A DNA stretch of 32,138 nt from Atopobiaceae bacterium (GCA_017459605.1 JAFUCQ010000002.1:1-32138), one strand, 5' to 3'; positions 1 to 9,560 are shown, numbered from the stretch's first letter. The notes: generated by a model from the letters alone, not told the origin. Translations and numbers: made by a program.

Positions 1-336
1 AAGCGACTTTGTTTCGAACAACACCCTCACAACTAAAAGTGCTATGCACACGAGCGCACATACAAGGAAGGGAAGCAATAAGAGTCGCGCCTCTGTTGCA
101 AATCGAAATGCGCGATTTCGTTGAGTAACATAGCCTGCCAAAATGAAGAAGAGTGGCATGTGAAAGCTAAAAATGACTATGAAGGTATACTCAGACAGAT
201 GTGAATGTGGCATCAGGCGAATCGCGATGTGTCCAACAATAACAGCTAGAATGCCGATACCTTTAGCAATATCGACATAGTGCATGCGTGCTGACTGAGG
301 GGATGAATTACAAGAACTCGAAGCATTATCAGCCAT
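1..336 (-). CDS. Acyltransferase-3 family membrane protein (5' part only)
   Basis: An open frame of 112 codons runs from an ATG at 336 to the window edge, so only the N-terminus is visible. After about 17 polar Ser/Asn-rich residues it reads YVDIAKGIGILAVIVGH, then FSFHMPLFFILAGY and further hydrophobic segments. This 'D-x-x-K-G-I-x-I-x-x-V-x-x-H ... HMPLFF-x-x-G' pattern is the start of the acyltransferase-3 family, multi-pass enzymes that O-acylate cell-surface sugars or peptidoglycan; the conserved His in the first helix is present. A GGAG sits about 8 nt before the ATG. It is divergent from leuS with 83 bp between. The acceptor substrate cannot be told from this part. Confidence 0.8.
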   Translation of the reverse strand, partial: MADNASSSCNSSPQSARMHYVDIAKGIGILAVIVGHIAIRLMPHSHLSEYTFIVIFSFHMPLFFILAGYVTQRNRAFRFATEARLLLLPFLVCALVCIALLVVRVLFETKSL

Positions 337-419
337 GAGCTCGTCTCCTAACGCGGTACTCTCGGCTATACTGGGTAAGATTGTAACTCTGAAGTGACCC
401 ACATTTTAAGGGAGGTTCT

Positions 420-2996
420 GTGGCTAAGGAAGCAGAAACTGTAAGCTACGATGCCGAGGCTATAGAGACAAAGTGGCAGGCGATTTGGGAAAAAGAAGAG
501 ACGTTCAAAGCACACGACGATTCCAATAGTCCAAAGAAGTATGTGCTTGAGATGTTCCCGTATCCATCAGGCGACCTTCACATGGGTCATGCGCGCAATT
601 ACACCATTGGTGACGCCATGGCGCGTCAAGCTCACATGCGCGGCTTCGATGTGCTTCATCCTATGGGTTTTGACGCCTTTGGTCTTCCTGCAGAAAATGC
701 TGCAATCAAAAACAGCACACAGGCCGGTAAATGGACCTATGCCAATATGGACCAAGCAATCACTACCATGAAGCGCATGGGCTTTTCCTACGACTATGAT
801 CGACTTGTGAGAACCTGTGACCCGGAATACTACAAGTGGGGTCAGTGGGCATTTCTCAAGATGTGGGAGAAGGGCCTGGCATACCGGGCTACTTCTCCGG
901 TGAATTGGTGCCCGTCGTGCAATACCGTGCTTGCAAATGAGCAGGTTGTCGATGGTAAGTGCTGGAGATGCGAGAGTGTTCCTGAGAAGCGCGAGCTTTC
1001 GCAGTGGTATCTCAAGATTACCGACTACGCCCAAGAGCTGCTCGACGATATCGAGAAACTCGACGGTTGGCCAGAAAACGTCAAAGCACAGCAGCGCAAC
1101 TGGATTGGTCGCTCTGAAGGCTCCGAGATTGACTTTACACTCGCAGACACAGACGGCACAAGCCCTACAGACCGCACCATTACCGTGTTTACCACGCGCG
1201 CTGACACCTTATTTGGCACGAGCTTTTTCGTGCTTCCGCCAGAAAGTCCGCTTGCCCAAGAGCTGGTTGCAGGTACGGAGTACGAGCCTGCCTTCCTTGA
1301 GCTCAAAAAGAGTGTGGAGCAGGTGAGCTCGGTTGAGCGTCAAGGTTCTGAGCGAGAGAAGCATGGCGTGTTTACCGGTCGCTATGTCATCAATCCACTC
1401 ACAGAAGAGCCCATTCCTATTTGGGTTGCAGATTACGTGTTGCTCGATTATGGCACGGGTGCTGTGATGGGCGTTCCCTGCGGAGACCAGCGTGACTTTG
1501 ACTTTGCACGCAAATACGGTCTTGCTATACCTCCCATCATCGCGACTGAAGACGACCCGCTCTACGAGCAGCTCAAAGACGAGAAGAACCTCGTTGTTCG
1601 CGACGTTGAGTGGGACCACGCCATGAATGCAGAAGGTTATCTCATTCAGTCTGGCGAGTTCACTGGTCTTCTCGGCGGCAAGCATTCCCCTGCAGTTAAT
1701 GCCATTAATGCGCATCTTGCTGAGCGTGGCATTGGTCGTCCCAAGGTACAGTTCCGTCTTCGCGACTGGCTCATCAGCCGTCAGCGCTACTGGGGAACGC
1801 CCATACCAATGATTCACTGTGAGGACTGTGGCGATGTTCCCGTTCCGTATGAGGACTTGCCGGTGAGACTTCCCGATGACCTGAACTTGGGTGCGGGAGA
1901 AACACTGGCTGAGTATGCTCCTTTCTATGAGTGTGATTGTCCTCAGTGCGGAAAGCCTGCTAAGCGCATCACCGATACCATGGACACCTTTGCAGACTCC
2001 AGCTGGTATTATCTGCGCTACTGTGACCCTCATAATGATGAGCTGCCGTTCTCGCATACCTCGGTTGATCGCTGGATGACGGTGGATAACTACATTGGCG
2101 GCATTGAGCATGCCATCTTGCACCTGCTCTATTCTCGTTTCTGGACCAAGGTTATGCGCGACCTCGGCATGATTGATGCAGATGAGCCTTTTGCTAACCT
2201 TTTGTGTCAGGGCATGGTGAAAGACTCACAGGGTCGCGTTATGTCCAAGAGTTTGGGCAATGTGGTGCCACCTTCGAGCGTGATTGAGCCCTATGGCGCA
2301 GATACAATGCGTCTGGCGATTCTATTCATCGCACCGTCAGAAAAAGACTTTGACTGGGATGAAGAGGTTGTTGCAGGAGCAAACCGCTTTATCAAGCGCG
2401 CATGGCGTGTGGTATGGGGGCTTGCTGATAGTGCTCGCCATCATGGGATAGCTGGCGGTAATGCCTCAGCAGAGCTTGATGCTGCAAAGCTTGATACGAC
2501 GGGAGCTGAGCTATTCCGCAGACTTAATGAGATGGGTCTCAAGTGTACGGCAGATTTTGACCGTTACCAGTTCAACACGGCTATATCTGCCGTTATGGAA
2601 GTCGTCAATGATGCAAGTCGTTATCTTAACGCTGTGGAGTTGGAGCAACGTGATGGTGCGTTGTGTGCACGCGTAGCACACGATATCGTAACCATGTTGG
2701 CGCCAATTTGCCCACACTGGGCAGAAGAACTCTATCATGAGGCGCTTGGATTTGATTCCTCGGTTTATGATGAGAATTGGCCGCTTTTCGATGAGTTACT
2801 TGCACAAAGTGAGACAATCGAGATGGCGGTTCAGTTGCTAGGCAAAGTCAAGGCACGCATTCGTGTTGCAGCCGATGCTTCCGAAGACGAGCTGGTGGCT
2901 GAAGCACAGCAAGCCTTGGGGAGCTTGCTTGACGGAAAGACGATACGCAAGACCATCGTTGTTCCGGGACGTTTGGTAAACATCGTCGCCAATTAG
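420..2996 (+). CDS. leuS: Leucyl-tRNA synthetase
   Basis: Class I aminoacyl-tRNA synthetase that attaches leucine to tRNA-Leu in the cytoplasm. At 858 residues it has the usual bacterial length. The HIGH box is HMGH at residues 54-57, and the KMSKS loop is VMSKS ending near residue 611. A zinc-ribbon-like block ([13 protein letters not shown]...CWRC) lies near residue 165. The CP1 editing domain carries the TTRADTLFG block, and the C-terminus is the helical anticodon-binding region. The start is a GTG with AGGGAGG 5 nt upstream. No T-box-like leader fits in the 83-bp gap. The PASTA protein gene follows after 29 bp on the same strand, so the two are probably co-transcribed. Confidence 0.98.
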   Translation: MAKEAETVSYDAEAIETKWQAIWEKEETFKAHDDSNSPKKYVLEMFPYPSGDLHMGHARNYTIGDAMARQAHMRGFDVLHPMGFDAFGLPAENAAIKNSTQAGKWTYANMDQAITTMKRMGFSYDYDRLVRTCDPEYYKWGQWAFLKMWEKGLAYRATSPVNWCPSCNTVLANEQVVDGKCWRCESVPEKRELSQWYLKITDYAQELLDDIEKLDGWPENVKAQQRNWIGRSEGSEIDFTLADTDGTSPTDRTITVFTTRADTLFGTSFFVLPPESPLAQELVAGTEYEPAFLELKKSVEQVSSVERQGSEREKHGVFTGRYVINPLTEEPIPIWVADYVLLDYGTGAVMGVPCGDQRDFDFARKYGLAIPPIIATEDDPLYEQLKDEKNLVVRDVEWDHAMNAEGYLIQSGEFTGLLGGKHSPAVNAINAHLAERGIGRPKVQFRLRDWLISRQRYWGTPIPMIHCEDCGDVPVPYEDLPVRLPDDLNLGAGETLAEYAPFYECDCPQCGKPAKRITDTMDTFADSSWYYLRYCDPHNDELPFSHTSVDRWMTVDNYIGGIEHAILHLLYSRFWTKVMRDLGMIDADEPFANLLCQGMVKDSQGRVMSKSLGNVVPPSSVIEPYGADTMRLAILFIAPSEKDFDWDEEVVAGANRFIKRAWRVVWGLADSARHHGIAGGNASAELDAAKLDTTGAELFRRLNEMGLKCTADFDRYQFNTAISAVMEVVNDASRYLNAVELEQRDGALCARVAHDIVTMLAPICPHWAEELYHEALGFDSSVYDENWPLFDELLAQSETIEMAVQLLGKVKARIRVAADASEDELVAEAQQALGSLLDGKTIRKTIVVPGRLVNIVAN

Positions 2997-3025
2997 AGGG
3001 GCGAACGATAAGAGGGAGGACCTGC

Positions 3026-4453
3026 ATGGAGTGTCCATATTGCAATCATCCGCTTGCGGGTGGGGTTCTTCCTGCACGCTGCCCATATTGTGGAAAATAC
3101 CTCGGTGCCGTTGGTGCCATTGAGCGAGGCAACGAGAGTGCAAAACGTGCCTCAGAGATTCGCCGCGAGGTGGAGGGTCTTGTTGGTACGCGCCGCTATA
3201 AGCGCGTTGGCCTAGGTTCTTTCTTAGTGGCACTTGGCCTTGTTGCACTCAGTTTGGCAGCTGTTGTGGGCATTGGCATGCATCTCGGCTTTTTTGGTGC
3301 GGTTGCTGTCCCCGATGTTCAAGGCTGGCTGCTTGAGCGTGCTGAGCGCGAGCTCGAAAACCGCGGGTTCAGTGTTACGGTAAAAGAAGAGGCCTCCCAA
3401 GAAGAGGTTGGCTTTGTTTTGAGAACAGATCCAGCTGCAAATTCATCGCTTATGCGCGGAGAGCTCATCACTATCTTTATTGCCAAAGAGCGTGTCATGC
3501 CCGATGTGGTTGGCAAAGACATCACCGAGGTCAAAGATGAGCTCGACAAAATGGGTGTGAGCTACACCGTTCATGAGAGAGCTTCTGATGAGCCAAACGG
3601 AACGGTCATTGAATCGAGTAAAGAGGCTGGCACTGCCTTTGGATACAAAGAGTCCATCATTATCACGGTTGCATCACCTATCAAGGTGCCGCAAATTATG
3701 GGACTGAGCGAGGGTGAGGCACTGGCTGCTTTAGCTGAGATGGGACTTGAAGCCGAAGTTAGCTATGTTGATGGCGGCTCTACACAGGCAGAAGACAAGG
3801 TTGTTGGTGTTGAGCCTCCTGAGGGAACCGAGCTTGCCGCAGGAACGGTGGTTCAGCTCAGTGTCACCGACTACGCACGTAATCCTGAGACGGTTGCAAA
3901 CAAGTTGATTGAGATTATCTACAACACAAAGGATCCGCAGAGCATTGGCGGCCAGCTCAGGCGCTTTGTGTCGAGTGAGTTTATGGTGCGCGACCAAAAC
4001 ACGAACCAAGAAAAACCAGCGACTCAGGCAAGTGATCTTGAGCTGTGGTATGGCGTGGTCAAAGCGTGGGATAGGTTCCCCGACACCGGCGGAAAAGAAC
4101 AGTCGCTGCCGCGAGAGCTTATTCAAACACCGCAGATTAGTGCGTACGGTAACAACGTTAGCGCCTATATCCAGATTCGTTGGGACCAGACTGCCGTTGG
4201 CATGGGAACAGCCTACTGGTATGGTCACACCATCACTATGGAATTTGATGACAATGGCAAGCTTATCTCGTACTCAGATCCTGAGGCAGATGTACCGCGC
4301 AATCTTACACAGGTAGCGGCTGCCACAACGACAAGCGTCAGCCCAACAAATCAGTCGAATCAGTCTTACCAATCTAACCAAACTAACCAATACACAGATG
4401 ATGCTGATCAGACCGAGGAAGAAACGGAAGAACCAGATTCTGATCAGCAGTAA
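3026..4453 (+). CDS. Zinc-ribbon, single-TM, three-PASTA-domain protein
   Basis: A 475-residue membrane protein. The N-terminus is a zinc ribbon with CxxC pairs at Cys3/6 and Cys19/22, followed by a basic stretch and one transmembrane helix (about 63-90). Three PASTA domains then follow (about 93-153, 156-217, 218-280), each opening with a V-P/M-D/Q-V/I-x-G type motif. An uncharacterised C-terminal domain (about 285-430) and an Asn/Gln then Asp/Glu-rich tail complete it. PASTA domains in Ser/Thr kinases and PBPs bind peptidoglycan or lipid II; here there is no kinase or transpeptidase domain. The predicted topology is zinc ribbon inside and PASTA outside, which suggests a wall-sensing or scaffold role. 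Start: ATG with GGGAGGA 5 nt upstream. Specific function unknown. Confidence 0.85.
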   Translation: MECPYCNHPLAGGVLPARCPYCGKYLGAVGAIERGNESAKRASEIRREVEGLVGTRRYKRVGLGSFLVALGLVALSLAAVVGIGMHLGFFGAVAVPDVQGWLLERAERELENRGFSVTVKEEASQEEVGFVLRTDPAANSSLMRGELITIFIAKERVMPDVVGKDITEVKDELDKMGVSYTVHERASDEPNGTVIESSKEAGTAFGYKESIIITVASPIKVPQIMGLSEGEALAALAEMGLEAEVSYVDGGSTQAEDKVVGVEPPEGTELAAGTVVQLSVTDYARNPETVANKLIEIIYNTKDPQSIGGQLRRFVSSEFMVRDQNTNQEKPATQASDLELWYGVVKAWDRFPDTGGKEQSLPRELIQTPQISAYGNNVSAYIQIRWDQTAVGMGTAYWYGHTITMEFDDNGKLISYSDPEADVPRNLTQVAAATTTSVSPTNQSNQSYQSNQTNQYTDDADQTEEETEEPDSDQQ

Positions 4454-4474
4454 TCTTATTTGAATGGATTGTTT

Positions 4475-4506
4475 GAGTTCTTGAGTTCTAGAGTTCTTGA
4501 GTTCTA
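4475..4506. repeat. Two tandem 16-nt repeats spanning a stop codon
   Basis: Two perfect head-to-tail copies of GAGTTCTTGAGTTCTA (4475-4490 and 4491-4506); each copy is itself made of two similar halves. The second copy supplies the TAG stop codon of the convergent permease gene on the minus strand. The 50-bp gap between the PASTA gene and the permease gene contains essentially only this repeat and no clear terminator hairpin. Confidence 0.9.
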
Positions 4507-5499
4507 GCGATCTTCTCTGAAGTAGGGAAGGCCGAGGCTCTCTGGCGGCTGGTTTTCTCGCTTGTTTCTGAGGCTCGAGAACACTAGCACGATGATGGTA
4601 ACCACATAAGGAAGCATCTTGTAAATCTCTTTGACCGCAAGGTTTTCACCGGTTGGAATAAAGAGATACAAAATGTAGAGACCACCAAATAGAATTGAAG
4701 CAAATACGCTGATGTTGGGGCGCCAAATGGTAAAGATAACCAGTGCGATGGCAAGCCAACCACGATCGCCAAAGGCATCATTAGACCAGACACCATTTGC
4801 ATAATCCATAACATAATACAGACCGCCAAGACCAGCTACCATACAGCCCAAACAGGTTGCAAGGTACTTATAGCGTGTGATGTCTATACCCACCGCATCA
4901 GCGGCTGCTGGGTCTTCGCCTACCGCACGAAGGTGAAGTCCGGTGCGTGTTCTCTTCAAGACAAATGAGGCAACAAAGGCAAGAATGATTGCCACATAAG
5001 CAAGAAAGCCATACGAGAAAAAGATGCCGCCAACAGGACCTGTTGTGTGAGCAAAAGGCAGCGTTGTACGAAAGAGCTTGCTCGTTGCAGAAAGTGCGAT
5101 GGAGGGAACCTCGGCTCCGGTGAGCTTAATGAGCGAGCCACCAAAGAAGTTGCCAAAACCAACACCAAAGGTGGTCATAGCAAGTCCGGTCACGTTTTGG
5201 TTGGCACGCAGGGTTACCGTCAGAAAACAGTAGAGAAGCCCCATGATCAGTGAGCCCACAAGACAGCTTACAAGTGGGATGAGAATACCAAGCACTGGAT
5301 TGATAAGATTTGGATTGCCTAAGCTTCGCTCATAGAGAAATGAACCAATAACGCCGCAAATGCCACCAACGTACATAACACCAGGAATGCCAAGGTTAAG
5401 GTTGCCGGACTTCTCGGTGATAATCTCGCCAGTGCTTCCAAACAACAAGGGAATACCTTGTGCTACTGCACGTGGGATAAAGGAGACAATATCAAACAT
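4504..5499 (-). CDS. ABC transporter permease, BMP/nucleoside type (NupQ/YufQ-like)
   Basis: A 331-residue multi-pass membrane protein. The N-terminal region has the family block LLFGSTGEIITEKSGNLNLG and GVMYVGG, typical of the shorter of the two permeases in BMP-type (nucleoside or basic membrane protein) importers. The later block HLRAVGEDPAAADAVGID is the cytoplasmic coupling loop that contacts the ATPase. It is the last gene of the four-gene importer operon. The ATG lies 3 nt after the stop of the upstream permease gene, with GGAGG inside the end of that gene, so translation is probably coupled. By family it should carry nucleosides; the substrate is inferred. Confidence 0.93.
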   Translation of the reverse strand: MFDIVSFIPRAVAQGIPLLFGSTGEIITEKSGNLNLGIPGVMYVGGICGVIGSFLYERSLGNPNLINPVLGILIPLVSCLVGSLIMGLLYCFLTVTLRANQNVTGLAMTTFGVGFGNFFGGSLIKLTGAEVPSIALSATSKLFRTTLPFAHTTGPVGGIFFSYGFLAYVAIILAFVASFVLKRTRTGLHLRAVGEDPAAADAVGIDITRYKYLATCLGCMVAGLGGLYYVMDYANGVWSNDAFGDRGWLAIALVIFTIWRPNISVFASILFGGLYILYLFIPTGENLAVKEIYKMLPYVVTIIVLVFSSLRNKRENQPPESLGLPYFREDR

Positions 5500-5502
5500 C
5501 TG

Positions 5503-6615
5503 CTAGGCCTCCTTCATAGCCGTAGTTGCCAAAGTGGCTTGGTTTGTTTGTTTGTCGTGGGAAGAAAAACTGAGCTTGTAGGTGATAAAGAACTCGCTAC
5601 CAATGATAAAGAACAGAATAATTCCGGTGAGAATATCGCCAAAGCTCTGGTTGAGCGCAAAAGCCGTTGAAATCTCAGCAGCTCCGTTTCCCATAAACAC
5701 GAGTAAGAGACTACTCGCTATCATCACGAGCGGGTTGAACTTTGCCAGCCACGTAACCATAACTGCCGTGAAACCTCTTCCTCCGGCAAGTGTGGTCGTA
5801 AGCGTGTGGTTAGTCCCAGCTACGAGCAAAAGCCCCGCAAACCCACAGATGGCTCCCGATAACAACAGTGTGCGCAAGATAACACGCTCAACTTTAATGC
5901 CAACGTAGCGTGCGGTATTGACACTCTCTCCAACAACCGAAATCTCGTAACCATGCTTTGAATAATTGAGATAGATGTACATGGCAACAGTCAGCGCAGC
6001 TACTAGAAGGATATTGAGCAGGTATTTGTTTCCTGCAATTTGTGCAAACCAGCCAGCTTCTGTGGTTTGGTTGATAATACCGATATTGCCTGAGCCCTTG
6101 GGAACCTCCCACACAATGACAAAATAAGCGACAAGCTGTGTTGCCACGTAGTTCATCATGAGGGTAAAGAGGGTCTCATTGGTGTTCCATCGAGCTTTGA
6201 AATATGCAGGAATAACAGCCCACAGAGCACCGGCTGCCAAAGACCACAGAAGCATAATAAAAATCAGCAGTGGATTAGGAAGTTTGTCTCCAATTGCAAT
6301 CATGCATGCTGCAGAGGCAAGACAACCCACCAGAATCTGACCTTCTCCGCCAAGGTTCCAAAAACGCATGCGAAATGCCGGTGTGAGTGCAACAGACACA
6401 CAGAGTAAAAGAGCGAGCTCTTGGAGCAAAATCCACACCTTGCGAGGGGAGCCAAACGCACCTTTAACCATAGACGCATACACCTCAAGCGGATTGAGCC
6501 CGGTCATGGTTGTAGTGATAATGCCACACACAATGAGTGCTACCACAATTGCCGCAAGGCGAATGCTGAGAGATTGCCACAGCGGCATCTCCTTGCGCTT
6601 ACTTATATGAATCAC
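5503..6615 (-). CDS. ABC transporter permease, BMP/nucleoside type (NupP/YufP-like)
   Basis: A 370-residue multi-pass permease and partner of the shorter permease downstream. Diagnostic blocks are FRMRFWNLGGEGQILVG, NETLFTLMMNYVATQ and a coupling loop YEISVVGESVNTARYVGIKV followed by LAGGRGFTAVMVTWLAKFNP. These are characteristic of the longer permease of BMP-family nucleoside importers (B. subtilis NupP class). The start codon is GTG and overlaps the stop of the ATPase gene as GTGA, which indicates tight translational coupling. It would form a heterodimeric channel with the next gene product. Confidence 0.93.
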   Translation of the reverse strand: MIHISKRKEMPLWQSLSIRLAAIVVALIVCGIITTTMTGLNPLEVYASMVKGAFGSPRKVWILLQELALLLCVSVALTPAFRMRFWNLGGEGQILVGCLASAACMIAIGDKLPNPLLIFIMLLWSLAAGALWAVIPAYFKARWNTNETLFTLMMNYVATQLVAYFVIVWEVPKGSGNIGIINQTTEAGWFAQIAGNKYLLNILLVAALTVAMYIYLNYSKHGYEISVVGESVNTARYVGIKVERVILRTLLLSGAICGFAGLLLVAGTNHTLTTTLAGGRGFTAVMVTWLAKFNPLVMIASSLLLVFMGNGAAEISTAFALNQSFGDILTGIILFFIIGSEFFITYKLSFSSHDKQTNQATLATTAMKEA

Positions 6616-8141
6616 TGAGCGCCTCCCAGATTGGTCATCATCAATCCAACTTCATTCTTGGTGGTGTTTCGACCATCAACAATGCCGCTCACCTTTCCTG
6701 CGCACAAAACCAAGATTCTGTCGCAAAGTTCAAGCAAAACATCGAGGTCTTCGCCAACATAGACAACGGCAACACCTGATTCTTTTTGCTTGTTGAGCAG
6801 GTCATAGATAACGTATGAGGAATTAACGTCGAGCCCGCGTACCGCATAAGCTGACAGCACCACCTTAGGAGCTGATGCTATCTCTCGTCCAACTAAGACC
6901 TTCTGGACATTTCCTCCCGAAAGATTGCTAACAGGGGTGTGCACGCTTGTCGTGTTAACCTCTAGTTCATCGATTACTTTTTCTGCAAGGTGTTCGGGTG
7001 CTTTTCTGTCGGTAAAAAACGAACGCCCCTGTCTAAATGACCGCAGCATCATGTTGTCTGCAAGGTCCATGCTACCAACCAAACCCATGCCGAGACGATC
7101 TTCTGGAACGAATGATAAGGCAATGCCCATAGAAGCTATTTCAAGCGGGTCTTTACCGATGAGGCTGTCGAGCGTTCCGTCATCTTCGATATAGTCAATG
7201 GAGCCTTGCTCAACTGCCTGAAGTCCTGCAATGGCCTCAAGGAGCTCCTTTTGTCCGCAACCCGAAATCCCGGCTATACCGAGAATCTCGCCAGTGTAGG
7301 CAGAGAATGACACGTTATCGAGCTTCACAACACCATCTGATCCTCGAACAGTGACTCCCTCTACACGAATGCGCTCACGAGGATCTTGAGGGGTGGGACG
7401 CTCGATGTTGAGACTTACCTGCCGTCCCACCATCATGTTGGTCATCTGCTCTGCAGTGGCCTTTGAGGTGAGAAGTTCTCCAATTTGCTCGCCTTTGCGC
7501 AGCACCGACACTCGATCAGATATATCAAGAACCTCGTGGAGCTTGTGGGTAATGATAACGATGGCTTTACCACTATCTCTCATGTTTCTCAGTACTGCAA
7601 AGAGCTTGTCGGTCTCTTGGGGTGTGAGCACAGCGGTCGGCTCGTCGAGAATGAGAACCTCAGTTCCGCGGTAGAGCAGCTTTACAATTTCGACCGTCTG
7701 CTTTTGCGAGACAGACATGTCATAGACTTTTTGGTCTAGGTCAATTTCAAAGCTGTAGGCATCACACACACTCATGATGCGCGTCTTTGCCTCGTCGAGA
7801 TTAAAGCCTGCCTCATCCTGTAATCCCAAAACGATGTTCTCTGCTGCAGTGAACACATTGATGAGCTTGAAATGCTGGTGAATCATCCCAATACCATAGG
7901 CAAAGGCATCTCTGGGAGAGCTTATGGTAGCGGGTTTTCCGTCTATGGTAATGGTGCCACTATCGGGAAAATAAATGCCCGATAGCATGTTCATGAGCGT
8001 TGTTTTTCCGCTTCCATTTTCTCCGAGTAGAGCAAGAATCTCTCCACGATAGATGTCAAGATCGACATTGTGGTTAGCTTGTATTTTTCCAAAGGCCTTA
8101 CTGATGCCGCGCAAGCTCACGGCACATTGTTTTTCTGGCAT
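6612..8141 (-). CDS. ABC importer ATPase with two nucleotide-binding domains (NupO/YufO-like)
   Basis: A protein of 509 residues with two fused ABC domains. The first has Walker A GENGSGKTT, a C-loop reading MSVSQKQTVEIVK and Walker B VLILDEPTA. The second has a degenerate Walker A (GISGCGQKELLEA), a good C-loop LSGGNVQKV and a degenerate Walker B region (VVLSAYAVRGLD, where sugar/nucleoside relatives usually read QPTRGLD). One strong and one weak site is usual in this family. Two ATGs lie at 8147 and 8141. The GAGG Shine-Dalgarno abuts the first with no spacer but is 6 nt from the second, so MPEKQ at 8141 is chosen. Energises the two permeases encoded immediately downstream. Confidence 0.92.
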   Translation of the reverse strand: MPEKQCAVSLRGISKAFGKIQANHNVDLDIYRGEILALLGENGSGKTTLMNMLSGIYFPDSGTITIDGKPATISSPRDAFAYGIGMIHQHFKLINVFTAAENIVLGLQDEAGFNLDEAKTRIMSVCDAYSFEIDLDQKVYDMSVSQKQTVEIVKLLYRGTEVLILDEPTAVLTPQETDKLFAVLRNMRDSGKAIVIITHKLHEVLDISDRVSVLRKGEQIGELLTSKATAEQMTNMMVGRQVSLNIERPTPQDPRERIRVEGVTVRGSDGVVKLDNVSFSAYTGEILGIAGISGCGQKELLEAIAGLQAVEQGSIDYIEDDGTLDSLIGKDPLEIASMGIALSFVPEDRLGMGLVGSMDLADNMMLRSFRQGRSFFTDRKAPEHLAEKVIDELEVNTTSVHTPVSNLSGGNVQKVLVGREIASAPKVVLSAYAVRGLDVNSSYVIYDLLNKQKESGVAVVYVGEDLDVLLELCDRILVLCAGKVSGIVDGRNTTKNEVGLMMTNLGGAQ

Positions 8142-8162
8142 GCTCATCCTCAAGCAAACAAA

Positions 8163-8199
8163 ACCCAACAGCAAACAACTCGTGGGCTTCCTGTTGGGT
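8163..8199 (-). terminator. Intra-operon hairpin followed by T-rich run
   Basis: On the minus strand ACCCAACAG (9 nt) pairs with CTGTTGGGT across a 19-nt loop, followed by TTTTGTTTG. It sits between the binding-protein gene and the ATPase gene, just upstream of the latter's ribosome binding site. Such a partial terminator or mRNA-protecting hairpin is the usual device for making more binding protein than membrane components. Confidence 0.7.
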
Positions 8200-8213
8200 A
8201 CTTTTCAATACGA

Positions 8214-9482
8214 TTAGAACGCAGTATCAAGCAGGTTGATACCGTCGATTTGAAGGTCAAAGTAGGGGGCTGAGCGATACTCTGACTCATGGAAATAGCC
8301 GTCTGCAATAACTTCGGTATCAGCCTCATAAGCAGGGTCTGTATCAACATCTGCCATATAGCTGTCGAGGTTCTTGCCGTCCACGCTAAAGCTTGAGGTG
8401 TCGTAGACATGAAGTGAACCATCCAAAAGCTGTGCCTTGACCTCTTCAATCTTCTCCATGGTGCCAGCTGCAGCTACCTTCTCATTTATATCGGTAAGCA
8501 TGACGGAGCCTGTATCGATAGTGCCCGTCCAGTCAGCTTCGATGCTGCCGCCAGTCTTTGCTTGGTTGACAGCATATTCATAATAGGGCACCCAGTTAAT
8601 ACGTGAGGAGATGATAAAGGTGTTGGGGCAAGCGTTGACCGTGCTTCCGTTGTAAGATACGTTGGGGATGTTGGCGTTTTCACATGCCGTGGGAGCACCC
8701 ATGGAGTCTGCATGCTGAGAAATGAGGACGCAACCGCCGTTAATTAGCTTGGTTGCACCTTCCTTTTCTGCGGTCTCGTCATACCACGAACCCGTAAAGG
8801 TTACGTCCATGGTGGCTTCGGGCACGATATGGCGCGCGCCCAAGTAAAAAGAGGTGTAACCCGAAACAACCTCTGCATAGGTATACGCACCAACGTAGCC
8901 TATCTTGGCAGCATCAGCGCTAATTTGGCCAGCATCAATCATCTCCTGAAGTTTCAGACCAGCCGCAACTCCTGCCAAGAAGCGGCCTTCATAGATAGAT
9001 GCAAACGCGTTGTGATAGTTGTCAAGCCCTTCGGTGTGGGCCTTTGTGCCGGTAGCGTGGCAGAAATGCACCTCTGGGAACTCTTTGGCTGCCTGAATCA
9101 TGTAGTCTTCATGGCCAAATGAGTCAGCAAAAATAACACTACAACCAGCATCAGCGAAGTCTGCTGCGGCATCGTAGCATTCTTGGCCCTCGGGAATGTT
9201 TGTTTTAATCATGGCATCGCTATCGGCTATACCAAGGTTTGAGGCAGCTTCTTTGAAGCAGTTAATGAAGTTGAGGTCATACGGGGAGTTTTCGTCGTGA
9301 AGGCAAATGAGACCAATTTTGGTGCCTGCGGCAGTGGCATTGGCACTACTGGCGCTACTCTCAGAATTGCCGCCGTCAGTGTTGCTTGAGCCTGCACATG
9401 CAGCCAGTGCAAGTGAGGTCGCGCCACTTATGCCAAGTGTGAGAAACTGACGGCGGTTGAGCTGTGCGTCATCAAAATTCAT
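8214..9482 (-). CDS. BMP-family nucleoside-binding lipoprotein (Tat-type signal)
   Basis: A 422-residue substrate-binding protein. The signal peptide carries a twin-arginine-like NRRQFLTL at residues 9-16 and ends at a lipobox LAAC (Cys29), so it should be a lipid-anchored extracellular protein, possibly exported folded by Tat. A Ser/Asn/Gly-rich linker follows. The mature domain has Med/BMP family features: IGLICLHDENSPYDLNFINCFKEAA, then blocks around VIFADSFGHEDYM and KIGYVGAYTYAEVVSGYTSFYLGAR. BMP-family proteins bind purine or other nucleosides. First gene of the operon; AAGGAG lies 8 nt before the ATG. The exact ligand is not decided by the sequence. Confidence 0.93.
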   Translation of the reverse strand: MNFDDAQLNRRQFLTLGISGATSLALAACAGSSNTDGGNSESSASSANATAAGTKIGLICLHDENSPYDLNFINCFKEAASNLGIADSDAMIKTNIPEGQECYDAAADFADAGCSVIFADSFGHEDYMIQAAKEFPEVHFCHATGTKAHTEGLDNYHNAFASIYEGRFLAGVAAGLKLQEMIDAGQISADAAKIGYVGAYTYAEVVSGYTSFYLGARHIVPEATMDVTFTGSWYDETAEKEGATKLINGGCVLISQHADSMGAPTACENANIPNVSYNGSTVNACPNTFIISSRINWVPYYEYAVNQAKTGGSIEADWTGTIDTGSVMLTDINEKVAAAGTMEKIEEVKAQLLDGSLHVYDTSSFSVDGKNLDSYMADVDTDPAYEADTEVIADGYFHESEYRSAPYFDLQIDGINLLDTAF

Positions 9483-9495
9483 AGCATATTCTCCT

Positions 9496-9550
9496 TAAGG
9501 TTAAATAGCCGTGCTACGACAAACACTAAGAGTACTAGCTGGCAACCTTA
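9496..9550 (-). promoter_or_regulatory. Structured 5' leader of the BMP importer operon
   Basis: On the minus strand TAAGGTT (9544-9550) pairs with AACCTTA (9496-9502). Inside it GCC pairs with GGC, and GCTA pairs with TAGC, closing a 19-nt apical loop; the only interruptions are 5 nt, 2 nt and 1 nt. The 3' strand of the outer stem runs directly into the AGGAG of the binding-protein gene, so folding could hide the ribosome binding site. It does not match the purine-riboswitch consensus as far as I can judge by eye. Confidence 0.45.
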
Positions 9551-9560
9551 TATGAGATGT

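Noticed and set aside
337-419. T-box leader for leuS
   Set aside because: The 83-bp divergent gap is too short and has no T-box sequence.
567-1034. Long minus-strand frames inside leuS, gltX, pckA, glf and other genes
   Set aside because: They are shadows of strongly recognised genes and show no family motifs.
3026-4453. PASTA serine/threonine kinase
   Set aside because: No kinase domain; the cytoplasmic part is only a zinc ribbon and a short basic region.
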